The notes under the pieces are model-generated. The model did no database searches. It was not told where the DNA came from and saw only the letters and a program-made list of their open reading frames with translations. The translations under genes were made by a program, and so were the position numbers. From Desulfovibrio sp. (GTDB taxonomy: Bacteria > Desulfobacterota > Desulfovibrionia > Desulfovibrionales > Desulfovibrionaceae), in assembly GCF_019422935.1 (NCBI RefSeq), contig NZ_JAHZCJ010000002.1, positions 62,001-126,000 on the forward strand: a DNA stretch of 64,000 nt, given 5' to 3'. Numbering within the stretch: position 1 is the stretch's first letter; each line of letters starts with the position of its first letter. This document shows positions 1 through 6,960 of the stretch, piece after piece.

Positions 1-43
1 CGCGTATGGGTAATATGCACAGATTACGCAGCAAATGACTCAT
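1..43 (-). CDS. yidD: YidD-family membrane insertion factor, partial (5' end only)
   Basis: Only the first 14 codons are inside the window (MSHLLRNLCILPIR); the gene runs off the left edge. The start ATG overlaps the rnpA stop codon (ATGA). YidD proteins begin with a short hydrophobic/basic helix just like this and normally follow rnpA, upstream of yidC. The family helps insertion of inner-membrane proteins by YidC/Sec. The call rests mainly on position and on the shape of the N-terminus, because no diagnostic cysteine motif is visible in so short a piece. Confidence 0.65.
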   Translation of the reverse strand, partial: MSHLLRNLCILPIR

Positions 44-444
44 GGCAGCCCATCCAATGCCGGACGGCCCGGCTCTCGCCGAACCACGCGCCGCATCAGC
101 GGCAAAAGCTCGGCGGCTACGCTGGCCAAATCCAGCGCAGCCTCTCCGGCATGCTTTTTAGCAACGGTAACGATGTCAGCTTCCTTGGGCAAATCGCTGC
201 GGTGCAGGCGATAAAATTCCCTCAGCAGCCTTTTGACGCGATTGCGCACAACAGCATTGCCTACCTTGCGGGAAACAGCCATGCCAGTGCGCGCAGCTAG
301 ACCGGGACTATTGCCCGACAGCACAAAAACAAGGAAATGCTCGGTATGCAGACGCCTGCCCCGCTCATAGCACGCTACGAATTCCGCCCTTCGGCGTATC
401 CGCAGGTGCTGCGGCAGACCATTCTGATTCATGGGAATACCCAT
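40..444 (-). CDS. rnpA: Ribonuclease P protein component
   Basis: A basic protein of 134 residues, the usual size for RnpA, which binds RNase P RNA and helps it remove 5' leaders from tRNA precursors. The N-terminus carries LRIRRRAEF, where the family has its LR-(K/R)-x-x-(D/E)F pattern. The RNR signature (VVRNRVKRLLREFYR) is at residues 65-79. It lies 23 nt downstream of rpmH and overlaps yidD, the classic rpmH-rnpA-yidD order. A second in-frame ATG at 432 (MNQNGLPQ) is also possible; neither has a strong Shine-Dalgarno, so translation may be coupled to rpmH. Family assignment is secure; the start is uncertain by 4 codons. Confidence 0.95.
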   Translation of the reverse strand: MGIPMNQNGLPQHLRIRRRAEFVACYERGRRLHTEHFLVFVLSGNSPGLAARTGMAVSRKVGNAVVRNRVKRLLREFYRLHRSDLPKEADIVTVAKKHAGEAALDLASVAAELLPLMRRVVRREPGRPALDGLP

Positions 445-467
445 GTAGAACGGGGCAAGCCCGCCCG

Positions 468-602
468 CTAGGCGCTCAGAACCTTACGGCCCTTGGCGCG
501 GCGACGGCGGATGATGGCGCGCCCGCTGGGGGTGGCCATGCGGGTGCGGAACCCGTGAGTGCGGGCCCTTCTGATTTTGCTCGGCTGATATGTTCTTTTC
601 AT
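468..602 (-). CDS. rpmH: 50S ribosomal protein L34
   Basis: A 44-residue, very basic protein: it begins [19 protein letters not shown] and ends in [13 protein letters not shown], the near-invariant L34 pattern. It is a structural protein of the large ribosomal subunit. The ATG at 602 follows an A/T-rich leader with an AAGGAG Shine-Dalgarno at about 610-615. It heads the rpmH-rnpA-yidD cluster. dnaA, the common neighbour in other phyla, is not within the roughly 600 bp visible on this side. Confidence 0.97.
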   Translation of the reverse strand: MKRTYQPSKIRRARTHGFRTRMATPSGRAIIRRRRAKGRKVLSA

Positions 603-989
603 GGCAGACTCCTTAAAAAATTTCCGGCAGGGCCTTGGGCCGACCACCGGGGCGATGCGGCACGCCGGGCCTGAGCGGTTTTGGGGCTACCCCCCGGCTT
701 TTAAGCGCAGAAGGGCAGCGTTGCCCTGGCGTTAAAATATATGGAACAAGCTACATACACGCCAGCAAGGTCTCCGTCAAGCGCCAGATTCCCTATACGA
801 CGCGCGACTATAATGCCCCTGTTGCAATTATGCCGCAAGAGTAAACGCGCCGCGCTCAAAAAAAATCTGACCGCAGCGCGCGCACATTTTTTTTAAGCGG
901 ATACTTCAAACCGGCACTGGCGGCTTGTGTGGAAAACATGGATCACACGCGCAGGCAGCGCGAGCCAGGCTACCTTCTGTCTTATGGGG
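603..989. other. Intergenic region upstream of rpmH, no gene recognised
   Basis: Holds the rpmH leader and presumably its promoter. On the minus strand a TATAGT hexamer complementary to about 808-813 could be a -10 box, but no well-spaced -35 is visible. A small hairpin (arms 713-717 and 722-726) is present. The open frames here lack a Shine-Dalgarno and any family resemblance. The 893-989 part lies just downstream of the secreted-protein gene and has an A/T-run at about 888-896. Confidence 0.4.
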
Positions 990-1634
990 TTAAGGCCTGG
1001 CATTGGCCCTCGGCAGCACATCATCCGCTGAAAATGCAGGAGGGGCAGGCACATCTGGCATAGCCCCGCTGCCAGCACCGCCAATGCTGCCCACAGACGA
1101 TGCTGCCGCCGATGAATATGGCATGGGCGCGGAGCTTGACGCAGGCGCAGAATTGGCCGCTTTGGCCGCACTTGCGGCAGGCGAGCCAGACTTGCCCTGT
1201 GCTTGGGCAGGGTTGTTCATGGGCGGGATGGCACTGCTGCTGACAGGCGCCTGAAGGGATGTTTTGCCCACCCCCTTGGGCACCGGGGATGTGGCGGATT
1301 GCGGGGCGGGCTTTGAGACCTTGACCTTGCGCCTTGCCTGGCGCACCGGCGTTTTTTTGTCCGCCTGAGGAGTCATGGACAACTCCGGCACAGCCGCAGG
1401 ATCCACAAACCGCGCCCCTTCCAGAGCAATCTGACGGGGCGTTACCAGAGTGTTCCAATACAGCCGCCCGCCTCCGCTGTGCAGCCACACATCGGTAAGA
1501 TTGGTGGCCCCGGAGGCCGTGTGAGCAGGAACCTGAGGCGGCAGGGGAACGGCCTCAACGGCAGCCGCAACGGGAACGCGGCAAAGGGAACACGCCCAAA
1601 AAGCAAGCAATAGCATTCCAACTGACTTGCGCAT
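990..1634 (-). CDS. Secreted Ala/Ser/Pro-rich protein of unknown function
   Basis: 214 residues. A clear Sec signal peptide (MRKSVGMLLLAFWACSLCRVPVAAA) is followed by about 50 ordered-looking residues containing TDVWLHSGGGRLYWNTLVTPRQIALEG, then a basic stretch (about 95-105) and a low-complexity Ala/Ser/Pro/Gly tail of about 100 residues. A GAGGTAA Shine-Dalgarno precedes the ATG. No family is recognised. The product is probably periplasmic; a lipobox is not evident. Overlapping frames on both strands lack signal peptides or Shine-Dalgarnos and were discarded. Confidence 0.65.
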   Translation of the reverse strand: MRKSVGMLLLAFWACSLCRVPVAAAVEAVPLPPQVPAHTASGATNLTDVWLHSGGGRLYWNTLVTPRQIALEGARFVDPAAVPELSMTPQADKKTPVRQARRKVKVSKPAPQSATSPVPKGVGKTSLQAPVSSSAIPPMNNPAQAQGKSGSPAASAAKAANSAPASSSAPMPYSSAAASSVGSIGGAGSGAMPDVPAPPAFSADDVLPRANARP

Positions 1635-1885
1635 AAAACTTACCTCTACTCCGCTTATCGGCCTTGGAGCAAAAAAACTTTAGCCTTCGGGAAAAGGAGA
1701 CCTCTGTACGGGAGAGAATGCAGAACGCCTGCGCACCATCAGCCACCGCCGGCAATGCCCGGCGTTGACAGGCAGCGCGGGCTTGGGCACATTCCCACTA
1801 ACCGATTTACTTTCAGAAATTCCGTATGCCCGCGCATGACAGCATTGAGGCCATGCGTTTTCATTCAAGCCATTCAGGAGTCCGC

Positions 1886-2449
1886 ATGTCCAGCAAGCCG
1901 GATTTAACAGCAGCCCCAGCGATGCCAGCCCCCTGTATAACCCTTATAGGCATGGCAGGTGCGGGTAAATCCACCGTGGGTTCAGCCCTGGCACAGGAGC
2001 TGGGATGGGCTTTTGTTGATAGCGACCACCTGATTGAAGCAGCCTACGGCGCACGTCTGCAAGACATTACCGACACCTTGGGCAAGGCAGCTTTTCTGGA
2101 TACCGAAGGCAAGGTAATCTGCGCCATCAAGGCCAACCGAACTGTCATAGCCACAGGCGGCAGCGTCATCTACCGCGATGCGGCCATGCGGCATCTGGCT
2201 GCGCTTGGGCCTGTCGTCTATATTGATGTGCCCTTTCATCTGATTGAAGAACGCATCGCCCGCAATCCTGAACGCGGCATCGCCATGAATCCCGGCGAGA
2301 AGCTCGAGGATATCTTTAACGAACGCAAGGCCCTGTACACATATTATGCAACCTTGCGCTGCCCCGCCGAGGGTAAAAATCCGGCCCAGTGCGCGCGCTG
2401 GATTCGCGATCATCTGCCGGAGGGCTTTTTGAAAGGCGATGCCGCCTGA
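1886..2449 (+). CDS. Shikimate-kinase-like small-molecule kinase (possibly homoserine kinase)
   Basis: 187 residues with the NMP-kinase/shikimate-kinase fold. The P-loop GMAGAGKS is at residues 22-29, and the DSD motif at 45-47 fits the Mg/substrate Asp. A substrate-binding glycine loop (ATGGSVIY) lies at 89-96. The start at 1886 is chosen because CAGGAG sits 5 nt before it; upstream in-frame ATGs lack this. Two shikimate-site hallmarks are altered: the FRxxE motif reads FLDTE (70-74), losing the shikimate-binding Arg, and the usual GGG reads GGS. The lid region (about 126-137, NPERGIAMNPGE) lacks the usual RPLL. The reaction is ATP-dependent phosphorylation of a small hydroxylated substrate; shikimate itself is doubtful. 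As I recall, a shikimate-kinase-like protein was reported as the missing homoserine kinase in Desulfovibrio, which would fit. Confidence 0.8.
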   Translation: MSSKPDLTAAPAMPAPCITLIGMAGAGKSTVGSALAQELGWAFVDSDHLIEAAYGARLQDITDTLGKAAFLDTEGKVICAIKANRTVIATGGSVIYRDAAMRHLAALGPVVYIDVPFHLIEERIARNPERGIAMNPGEKLEDIFNERKALYTYYATLRCPAEGKNPAQCARWIRDHLPEGFLKGDAA

Positions 2450-2603
2450 TCTGGCTTTTCCCCCCCACCCCAGACAAGGGCAACGCAGCCCTCATGCTCC
2501 AATTGCATTGCCAAGGGCTAACCGGTTCATCTGCAATATAAGGCCGGACACGGGTGCTACTCTGTCTGCGCCATGGGCACCGCCGTTCACTTGCTTGCCC
2601 ACG

Positions 2604-2637
2604 CCAGAAAAAGCAAAAGCGGGGCCGAAACCCCGCT
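2604..2637 (-). terminator. Rho-independent terminator of the 2738-3319 lipoprotein gene
   Basis: Hairpin with arms 2618-2624 and 2631-2637 (AGCGGGG/CCCCGCT). On the minus strand it is followed by a T-rich tract (TTTTGCTTTTTC). On the plus strand no T-run follows, so it serves the minus-strand gene. Confidence 0.75.
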
Positions 2638-2737
2638 GAAATCTCTTCACGAACGGTAACTCACCGAGCGTGGAACATCCGCTCCGGCAGAACGCGGCAC
2701 CAGGCAGCGAACAACCAGAGCGGCGTTACTACTTTTA

Positions 2738-3319
2738 CTAATACTGCCAGGTCGAACCGTCAAAACGGATCAGTTCGTTGATGTTGCGTGCCTTGACCTG
2801 TTCGCAAGAAGCAGTAGACATAGCTTCCTGACGGGTCTTGCCACGGCAATCCATCACCCTTTCCTGATACCGGATAAAGCCGACGTACTGGCCGGTGGGG
2901 CTGGGGCGCAATTCAGTGGTCACGTTGGAAGAGTCCACATCAATGTAGGTCCCCACGTAATCCTTCCCATCCTGGCGCACTTCCCTGGACGACTTGGAAG
3001 GCATCACCGTGCGGGCAGCCTGGGCAGCCAGCCTGTTGCCCACCATGGTGAGCTCGGCGGCGACCTGAGCTTCGGTCTTCGCGCCTTTTTTGGTGGCAAC
3101 GGGTTTAACTTCAGCCGTTTTTTCGGCCTTGGTTTTACCCTTCTTGCCCTTGGCGTCCTTGGCAGGAGCCACAGGGGCCGGGGCCGGTTCAGGGGCTGCA
3201 GTCTGTTCCTGCGGCTGAGCGGGCTTTATTTCTTCATCAGTGGAAGAAGAGCCGCCAAACCAGGCGCAACCGCCAGTGGTCAACCCCAACGTGAGAATGA
3301 GTGCCAGAATCTTACGCAT
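2738..3319 (-). CDS. Lipoprotein of unknown function
   Basis: 193 residues. A type II signal peptide ends in LTTGGC with the lipidated Cys at 18. A Pro/Ala/Glu and Lys/Ala-rich linker follows (about 30-85), probably a periplasmic tether. A C-terminal domain of about 110 residues has several conserved-looking Tyr/Trp positions and two Cys (MDCRGKTRQ and TASCEQVKA) that could form a disulfide. No named family is recognised. It lies downstream of the VWA-OmpA gene, separated by a terminator, so it may be transcribed on its own or by read-through. Confidence 0.8.
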   Translation of the reverse strand: MRKILALILTLGLTTGGCAWFGGSSSTDEEIKPAQPQEQTAAPEPAPAPVAPAKDAKGKKGKTKAEKTAEVKPVATKKGAKTEAQVAAELTMVGNRLAAQAARTVMPSKSSREVRQDGKDYVGTYIDVDSSNVTTELRPSPTGQYVGFIRYQERVMDCRGKTRQEAMSTASCEQVKARNINELIRFDGSTWQY

Positions 3320-3336
3320 GTGCCATGCACCTCATA

Positions 3337-3368
3337 AAAAGCCGGGCGGCATACACCACCCGGCTTTT
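3337..3368 (-). terminator. Terminator of the VWA-OmpA gene
   Basis: Arms 3337-3346 (AAAAGCCGGG) and 3359-3368 (CCCGGCTTTT). On the minus strand the hairpin ends in TTTTTA. It lies between the VWA-OmpA gene and the lipoprotein gene. Confidence 0.8.
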
Positions 3369-3402
3369 GCTTTAATTCGACTGACGCGAAGACGCTCCGA
3401 GA

Positions 3403-4398
3403 TTACTCGAAGGACACTTCGGTGCGCCGGTTCATGGCGCGACCTTCGTCGGTCTTGTTGTCATACTTGAAGGACTTGCCGCGGCCAATGGCGGTCATGC
3501 GGCTGGAGGGGATGCCCTGCTTCACGAGGTAGTTCTTCACGGAGCTGGCGCGTTCCTGCGAAAGCTTCATGTTGTAAGCATCGGAACCCACAAAGTCGGT
3601 CCAGCCGGAGAGAACAACGCGCTTGTTGGGGTTGTTCTTGATCAGGGTGGCGGCTTCGTTCAGGATGCCCATGGCCTTGCCGTCAAGAGCATAGGAATTG
3701 AAAGCGAAGTGCACGCCGCGCAGCACGATGACGTCTTCGTCCTTGCAGAACACGGAAAGCACAAAGCGTTCAACAGCGGCATCGCTGGTGGCCAGTTCTT
3801 CACCACGCACCACAACGGCGTTGGAGTTCAGGGCACCAATCTTTTTGATGGTGGCTTCACCGTTGGGGGTGTCGGCCAGGGAGATCACATGCACAACCAG
3901 GTTACGCTGGCTGGCGTACATCTGGCTCACAACCTGCACGAGGTCGGTACCGCGGTTGTTGTCGCCGTCGGTCACGAGGATCAGGGCGGCGTCGCGCTTC
4001 ATGCTGGAGATGAAGGGTTCATACGCCTGCAGGCCGTTGCCCATGCTGGTCATGCGGCCAAAAATATCGAAGTTGCTGCTCAGCTTCTTGAGGCCAGCGG
4101 CCATGGCGGCGCGATCCCAAGGACCCTGGGCAATGATGGCGCCGTTGGGCGAAAGGGTATGCAAGCCACCATTGTAGCTCAGAGCGGGGATAGCGGCGTT
4201 AATGCGCGTGAGCACATTTTTGGCCACAAGAATCTTGTCCTGCTTCAGCTTGTCGTTCTTCATCATCATGGAACCAGAATAGTCCACTACGAAGTCGAAG
4301 CTCTCAATTTTCTTGTTACAAGCCGGAGCGGCCGCAGCGGCCACGGCGTAGCTCAGAACAAGAGCGGCCGCAAGAGCAAGAAGACGAAACGATTTCAT
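3403..4398 (-). CDS. Secreted VWA-OmpA fusion protein
   Basis: 331 residues from the ATG at 4398, which has a GGGAGG Shine-Dalgarno 4 nt upstream. A Sec signal peptide (MKSFRLLALAAALVLSYAVAAAAA) is followed by a von Willebrand A domain with the MIDAS motif DYSGSMM (DxSxS) near residue 40 and ALILVTDGDNN near 140. The C-terminal 100 residues form an OmpA-like peptidoglycan-binding domain (HFAFNSYALD, then the GWTDFVGSDAYNMKLSQERA helix). Family knowledge: the OmpA domain anchors to peptidoglycan and VWA domains bind protein partners in a metal-dependent way. There is no beta-barrel, so it is a soluble or wall-bound periplasmic protein. Its partner is not in the window. Confidence 0.85.
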   Translation of the reverse strand: MKSFRLLALAAALVLSYAVAAAAAPACNKKIESFDFVVDYSGSMMMKNDKLKQDKILVAKNVLTRINAAIPALSYNGGLHTLSPNGAIIAQGPWDRAAMAAGLKKLSSNFDIFGRMTSMGNGLQAYEPFISSMKRDAALILVTDGDNNRGTDLVQVVSQMYASQRNLVVHVISLADTPNGEATIKKIGALNSNAVVVRGEELATSDAAVERFVLSVFCKDEDVIVLRGVHFAFNSYALDGKAMGILNEAATLIKNNPNKRVVLSGWTDFVGSDAYNMKLSQERASSVKNYLVKQGIPSSRMTAIGRGKSFKYDNKTDEGRAMNRRTEVSFE

Positions 4399-4713
4399 AC
4401 TGCCTCCCAAACGTTGTTAGTGTCGTCGATTACCGTCAACAACAGTAAATCGCGGTGTGCCCGCCACGTTACCGGCTCACTCACAGCCATAGGCCTTGGA
4501 GACGGCAACTGCCTTTCACATACCCGCGTTTAGGAAAAACCGCAAGTTGTAAATAGGAAACACTCTTTCGCTTTTTCATCACAGTCCAGCTGCAACGTAC
4601 ATCCGATTATTTCCCTTTGTCAGCAAAAATCCGGCGGCTGACCCCGCTCTGCCGCCAGCGCTGGACAGCCCGCCGGGGCTGAGGCATACTTTGCCAAGAA
4701 CCAAGGATTTCCC
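4399..4713. other. Divergent intergenic region, no gene recognised
   Basis: Separates the minus-strand VWA-OmpA gene from the plus-strand cobalamin operon, so it should hold two divergent promoters. I looked for the conserved boxes of an adenosylcobalamin riboswitch before the operon and did not find them. The A/T-rich part at about 4540-4620 is the likeliest promoter area. Confidence 0.4.
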
Positions 4714-5652
4714 ATGCCTGCACTGACTTTTTCCAAATGGAGCCCCGGGGGCAACACCACCCTGCTTTTTCCCGACACTGGCCAGCGCCCGGCAGAACAG
4801 GCGCGTCTGGCGTCTTTGGCGCTGGATTCTTCCATGCTTGGGGGCGAACAGGCGGGTTTTGTAAACCTGCCCCAGCATAAGCTGCGTATGGCGGGCGGTG
4901 AATTTTGCGTCAATGCCAGCCGTGCAGTAGGAGCCTTGCTGGCATACACTGCCCAATATTCAGGCCCGGAACAGGGCATGCTGGACGGAATCGCCCCTCG
5001 CAGTGAACAAAAGAACGAAACTGCAACCTCTGCAGAACATCCTGCCCGCCTTGATGAAATACAGGTTTCCAGCTGGCAGACTCCTGTACGCCTGCGCACC
5101 CGAGGCTCCGCCCCTCTCTGGCAGGTGGAGGCACTGCTGCGCCTTCCTGAATATTCCATTACTACTATAGAAAAAGGCGCGTATCTGGTTCGCCTGCCGG
5201 GCATCTGCCATCTGCTGCTTGGCGGGGCAACGCACCCCCTGCCCGATGACTGCCATGCCGTGGCCGCACAGCTACGCCAGCAGCACGGCCTTGAGGCCGA
5301 ACCTGCCGCAGGTGTCATCTGGTGGCGCGAATGTCAGGGCCTGCTGGATATGCTGCCCCTTGTACATGTGCGCGATGCCGGAACAACATTCCTCGAAAAT
5401 GCATGCGGTTCCGGAGCCTTGGCCTTGGCCCTGTGCCTTGCGCGAGCTGGCACGCGCCGCTCTTTTTCCATCATGCAGCCCGGCGGCTCGGCCCTGGACG
5501 TGCGGCTCTTTGCTGAAGGCGGCCTTGATATGGCTGGCATAGACGGCCCGGTGTCGCTTGTGGCCCGTGGCAAGGTCTGGCTGCCCGATCCAGACGCCCA
5601 CACCGGCTTGTCCCAAACGTTGGCATCCAGTTTGTCGCCCAATCTGAGCTGA
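4714..5652 (+). CDS. DapF-like epimerase/racemase in the cobalamin operon
   Basis: 312 residues with the two-lobed diaminopimelate-epimerase fold. GGNTTLLF near residue 12 corresponds to the DapF N-terminal GN(D)F region. GGEFCVNASRAVG carries a candidate catalytic Cys65, and ENACGSGALALAL carries Cys231, matching the second catalytic Cys of DapF (ACGTG). Both cysteines of the cofactor-free racemase mechanism are therefore present. An insert at about 80-118 is hydrophilic. The stop is only 3 nt before cbiD, so it is the first gene of the cobalamin operon. It diverges from true DapF and the substrate is unknown; related DapF-like proteins include histidine racemases. A role in cobalamin synthesis is inferred from position only. 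Confidence 0.75.
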   Translation: MPALTFSKWSPGGNTTLLFPDTGQRPAEQARLASLALDSSMLGGEQAGFVNLPQHKLRMAGGEFCVNASRAVGALLAYTAQYSGPEQGMLDGIAPRSEQKNETATSAEHPARLDEIQVSSWQTPVRLRTRGSAPLWQVEALLRLPEYSITTIEKGAYLVRLPGICHLLLGGATHPLPDDCHAVAAQLRQQHGLEAEPAAGVIWWRECQGLLDMLPLVHVRDAGTTFLENACGSGALALALCLARAGTRRSFSIMQPGGSALDVRLFAEGGLDMAGIDGPVSLVARGKVWLPDPDAHTGLSQTLASSLSPNLS

Positions 5653-5655
5653 CGC

Positions 5656-6960
5656 ATGACCGAAAAGCTTCGGGAAGGGTTCACTACCGGCAGCGCCGCC
5701 ACAGGGGCAGCGCTGGCCGCACTGCAACTGTTGCGCACAGGCACGGCACCAGTTGCAATCCCGGTACCCCTGCCCCCTTTTGACGCTGGTCAAGACAAGA
5801 ACGGCGATGCTCTGCCTGAGCCTCGGGGCTGGCTGCACCTGAACATTGAAAACTGCGCCACAGGCCCCGCGCCAGAGTTGGATGCGGCATGGGGCGCTGC
5901 CGAAACTGACGCCGCAAGCGGGCTGGCCGATCCGCCTCCACCGGATATCATCGCCATTGCCCACGCCAGCATAATCAAGGACGGAGGCGATGACCCTGAC
6001 GCCACCTCTGGCGCGCGCGTAACGGCCACAGTGGTGGAGAGCATGCTGCCCCCCATGCATCTCCCTACAAATCAGGGCGAGGATGCCGCACGGCAGGCAC
6101 CCGCCCATGACGCAGAGGGTGTATCCCCCGCCACGGCAGTTGCATACCCCGACCACATCATTATAAAGGGAGGGCCGGGGGTGGGGCGCGTCACTTTGCC
6201 CGGTTTGCCTGTACCTATTGGTCAGGCTGCTATCAACCCGGTGCCGCGCCACCAAATAACCCACGCTCTGCAAGCGCAGGAGCAGGAATACGCCGCTGCC
6301 CGCCAGAGCCGCACACAACTGACGGTATTTATCAGCGTGCCAGATGGCGCACGGCTGGCGCACAAGACCTTCAACCCCCGATTGGGCATTGAAGGCGGCA
6401 TTTCCATATTGGGAACCCAGGGCACGGTGCGTCCTTTCAGCCACGATGCGTGGAAGGCCACCATCGAGCAAGGGCTTGCCGTGGCCCGCGCCACAGGCTG
6501 CCATTGCGCATGCCTGACCACGGGAAGGCGCTCTGAACGGCTGCTTATGGAGCGCTATCCCGACCTGCCGGAGCGATGCTTTGTACAGGTGGCGGATTTT
6601 GCGCAGTTCTCCCTGCAAGCTGTGGGGGGCATGCAGTTTGAACGGATTATCTGGGGCTGTTTTTTTGGTAAACTGGTCAAGCTGGCCCAAGGGCATGCGT
6701 ACACTCATGCCAAGGATTCCACGCTGGACATGCAGGCCCTTGCGCAGCTTGCCAGCGAAGCTGGCGCTGCCTGCACGGATGCCATTATCCGGTGCGTCAC
6801 AGCGGCTCACGCACTGGAACTGCTGCTGGCAGACAATGCGGGCGCAGAGACCATCAAGCGGGTGGCGCAGCAGGCGGCACGCACAGCGCAACTTTTTGCA
6901 GGCCGCCCCGTGAGCTTGCACCTTTTTCACACTGACGGCAGGGAATTATTGGCGTTATGA
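5656..6960 (+). CDS. cbiD: Cobalt-precorrin-5B (C1)-methyltransferase CbiD
   Basis: 434 residues. The N-terminal LREGFTTGSAATGAALAA is the CbiD signature, KDGGDDPDAT (about residue 112) is a conserved core motif, and the C-terminal half has LGIEGGISILGTQG. CbiD performs the SAM-dependent C1 methylation of the anaerobic (early cobalt insertion) cobalamin pathway in the cytoplasm. It is longer than the usual 350-380 residues because of two hydrophilic inserts (about 37-85 and 130-165). It follows the DapF-like gene by 3 nt and overlaps the next start by 4 nt (ATGA), implying translational coupling. Confidence 0.93.
   Translation: MTEKLREGFTTGSAATGAALAALQLLRTGTAPVAIPVPLPPFDAGQDKNGDALPEPRGWLHLNIENCATGPAPELDAAWGAAETDAASGLADPPPPDIIAIAHASIIKDGGDDPDATSGARVTATVVESMLPPMHLPTNQGEDAARQAPAHDAEGVSPATAVAYPDHIIIKGGPGVGRVTLPGLPVPIGQAAINPVPRHQITHALQAQEQEYAAARQSRTQLTVFISVPDGARLAHKTFNPRLGIEGGISILGTQGTVRPFSHDAWKATIEQGLAVARATGCHCACLTTGRRSERLLMERYPDLPERCFVQVADFAQFSLQAVGGMQFERIIWGCFFGKLVKLAQGHAYTHAKDSTLDMQALAQLASEAGAACTDAIIRCVTAAHALELLLADNAGAETIKRVAQQAARTAQLFAGRPVSLHLFHTDGRELLAL

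Noticed and set aside
4399..4713. Adenosylcobalamin riboswitch before the cobalamin operon
   Set aside because: No recognisable B12-box or conserved core could be seen in the leader.
5272..6930. A 552-residue minus-strand frame across cbiD
   Set aside because: Antisense to recognisable cbiD; Cys/Gly/Arg-rich without domains.
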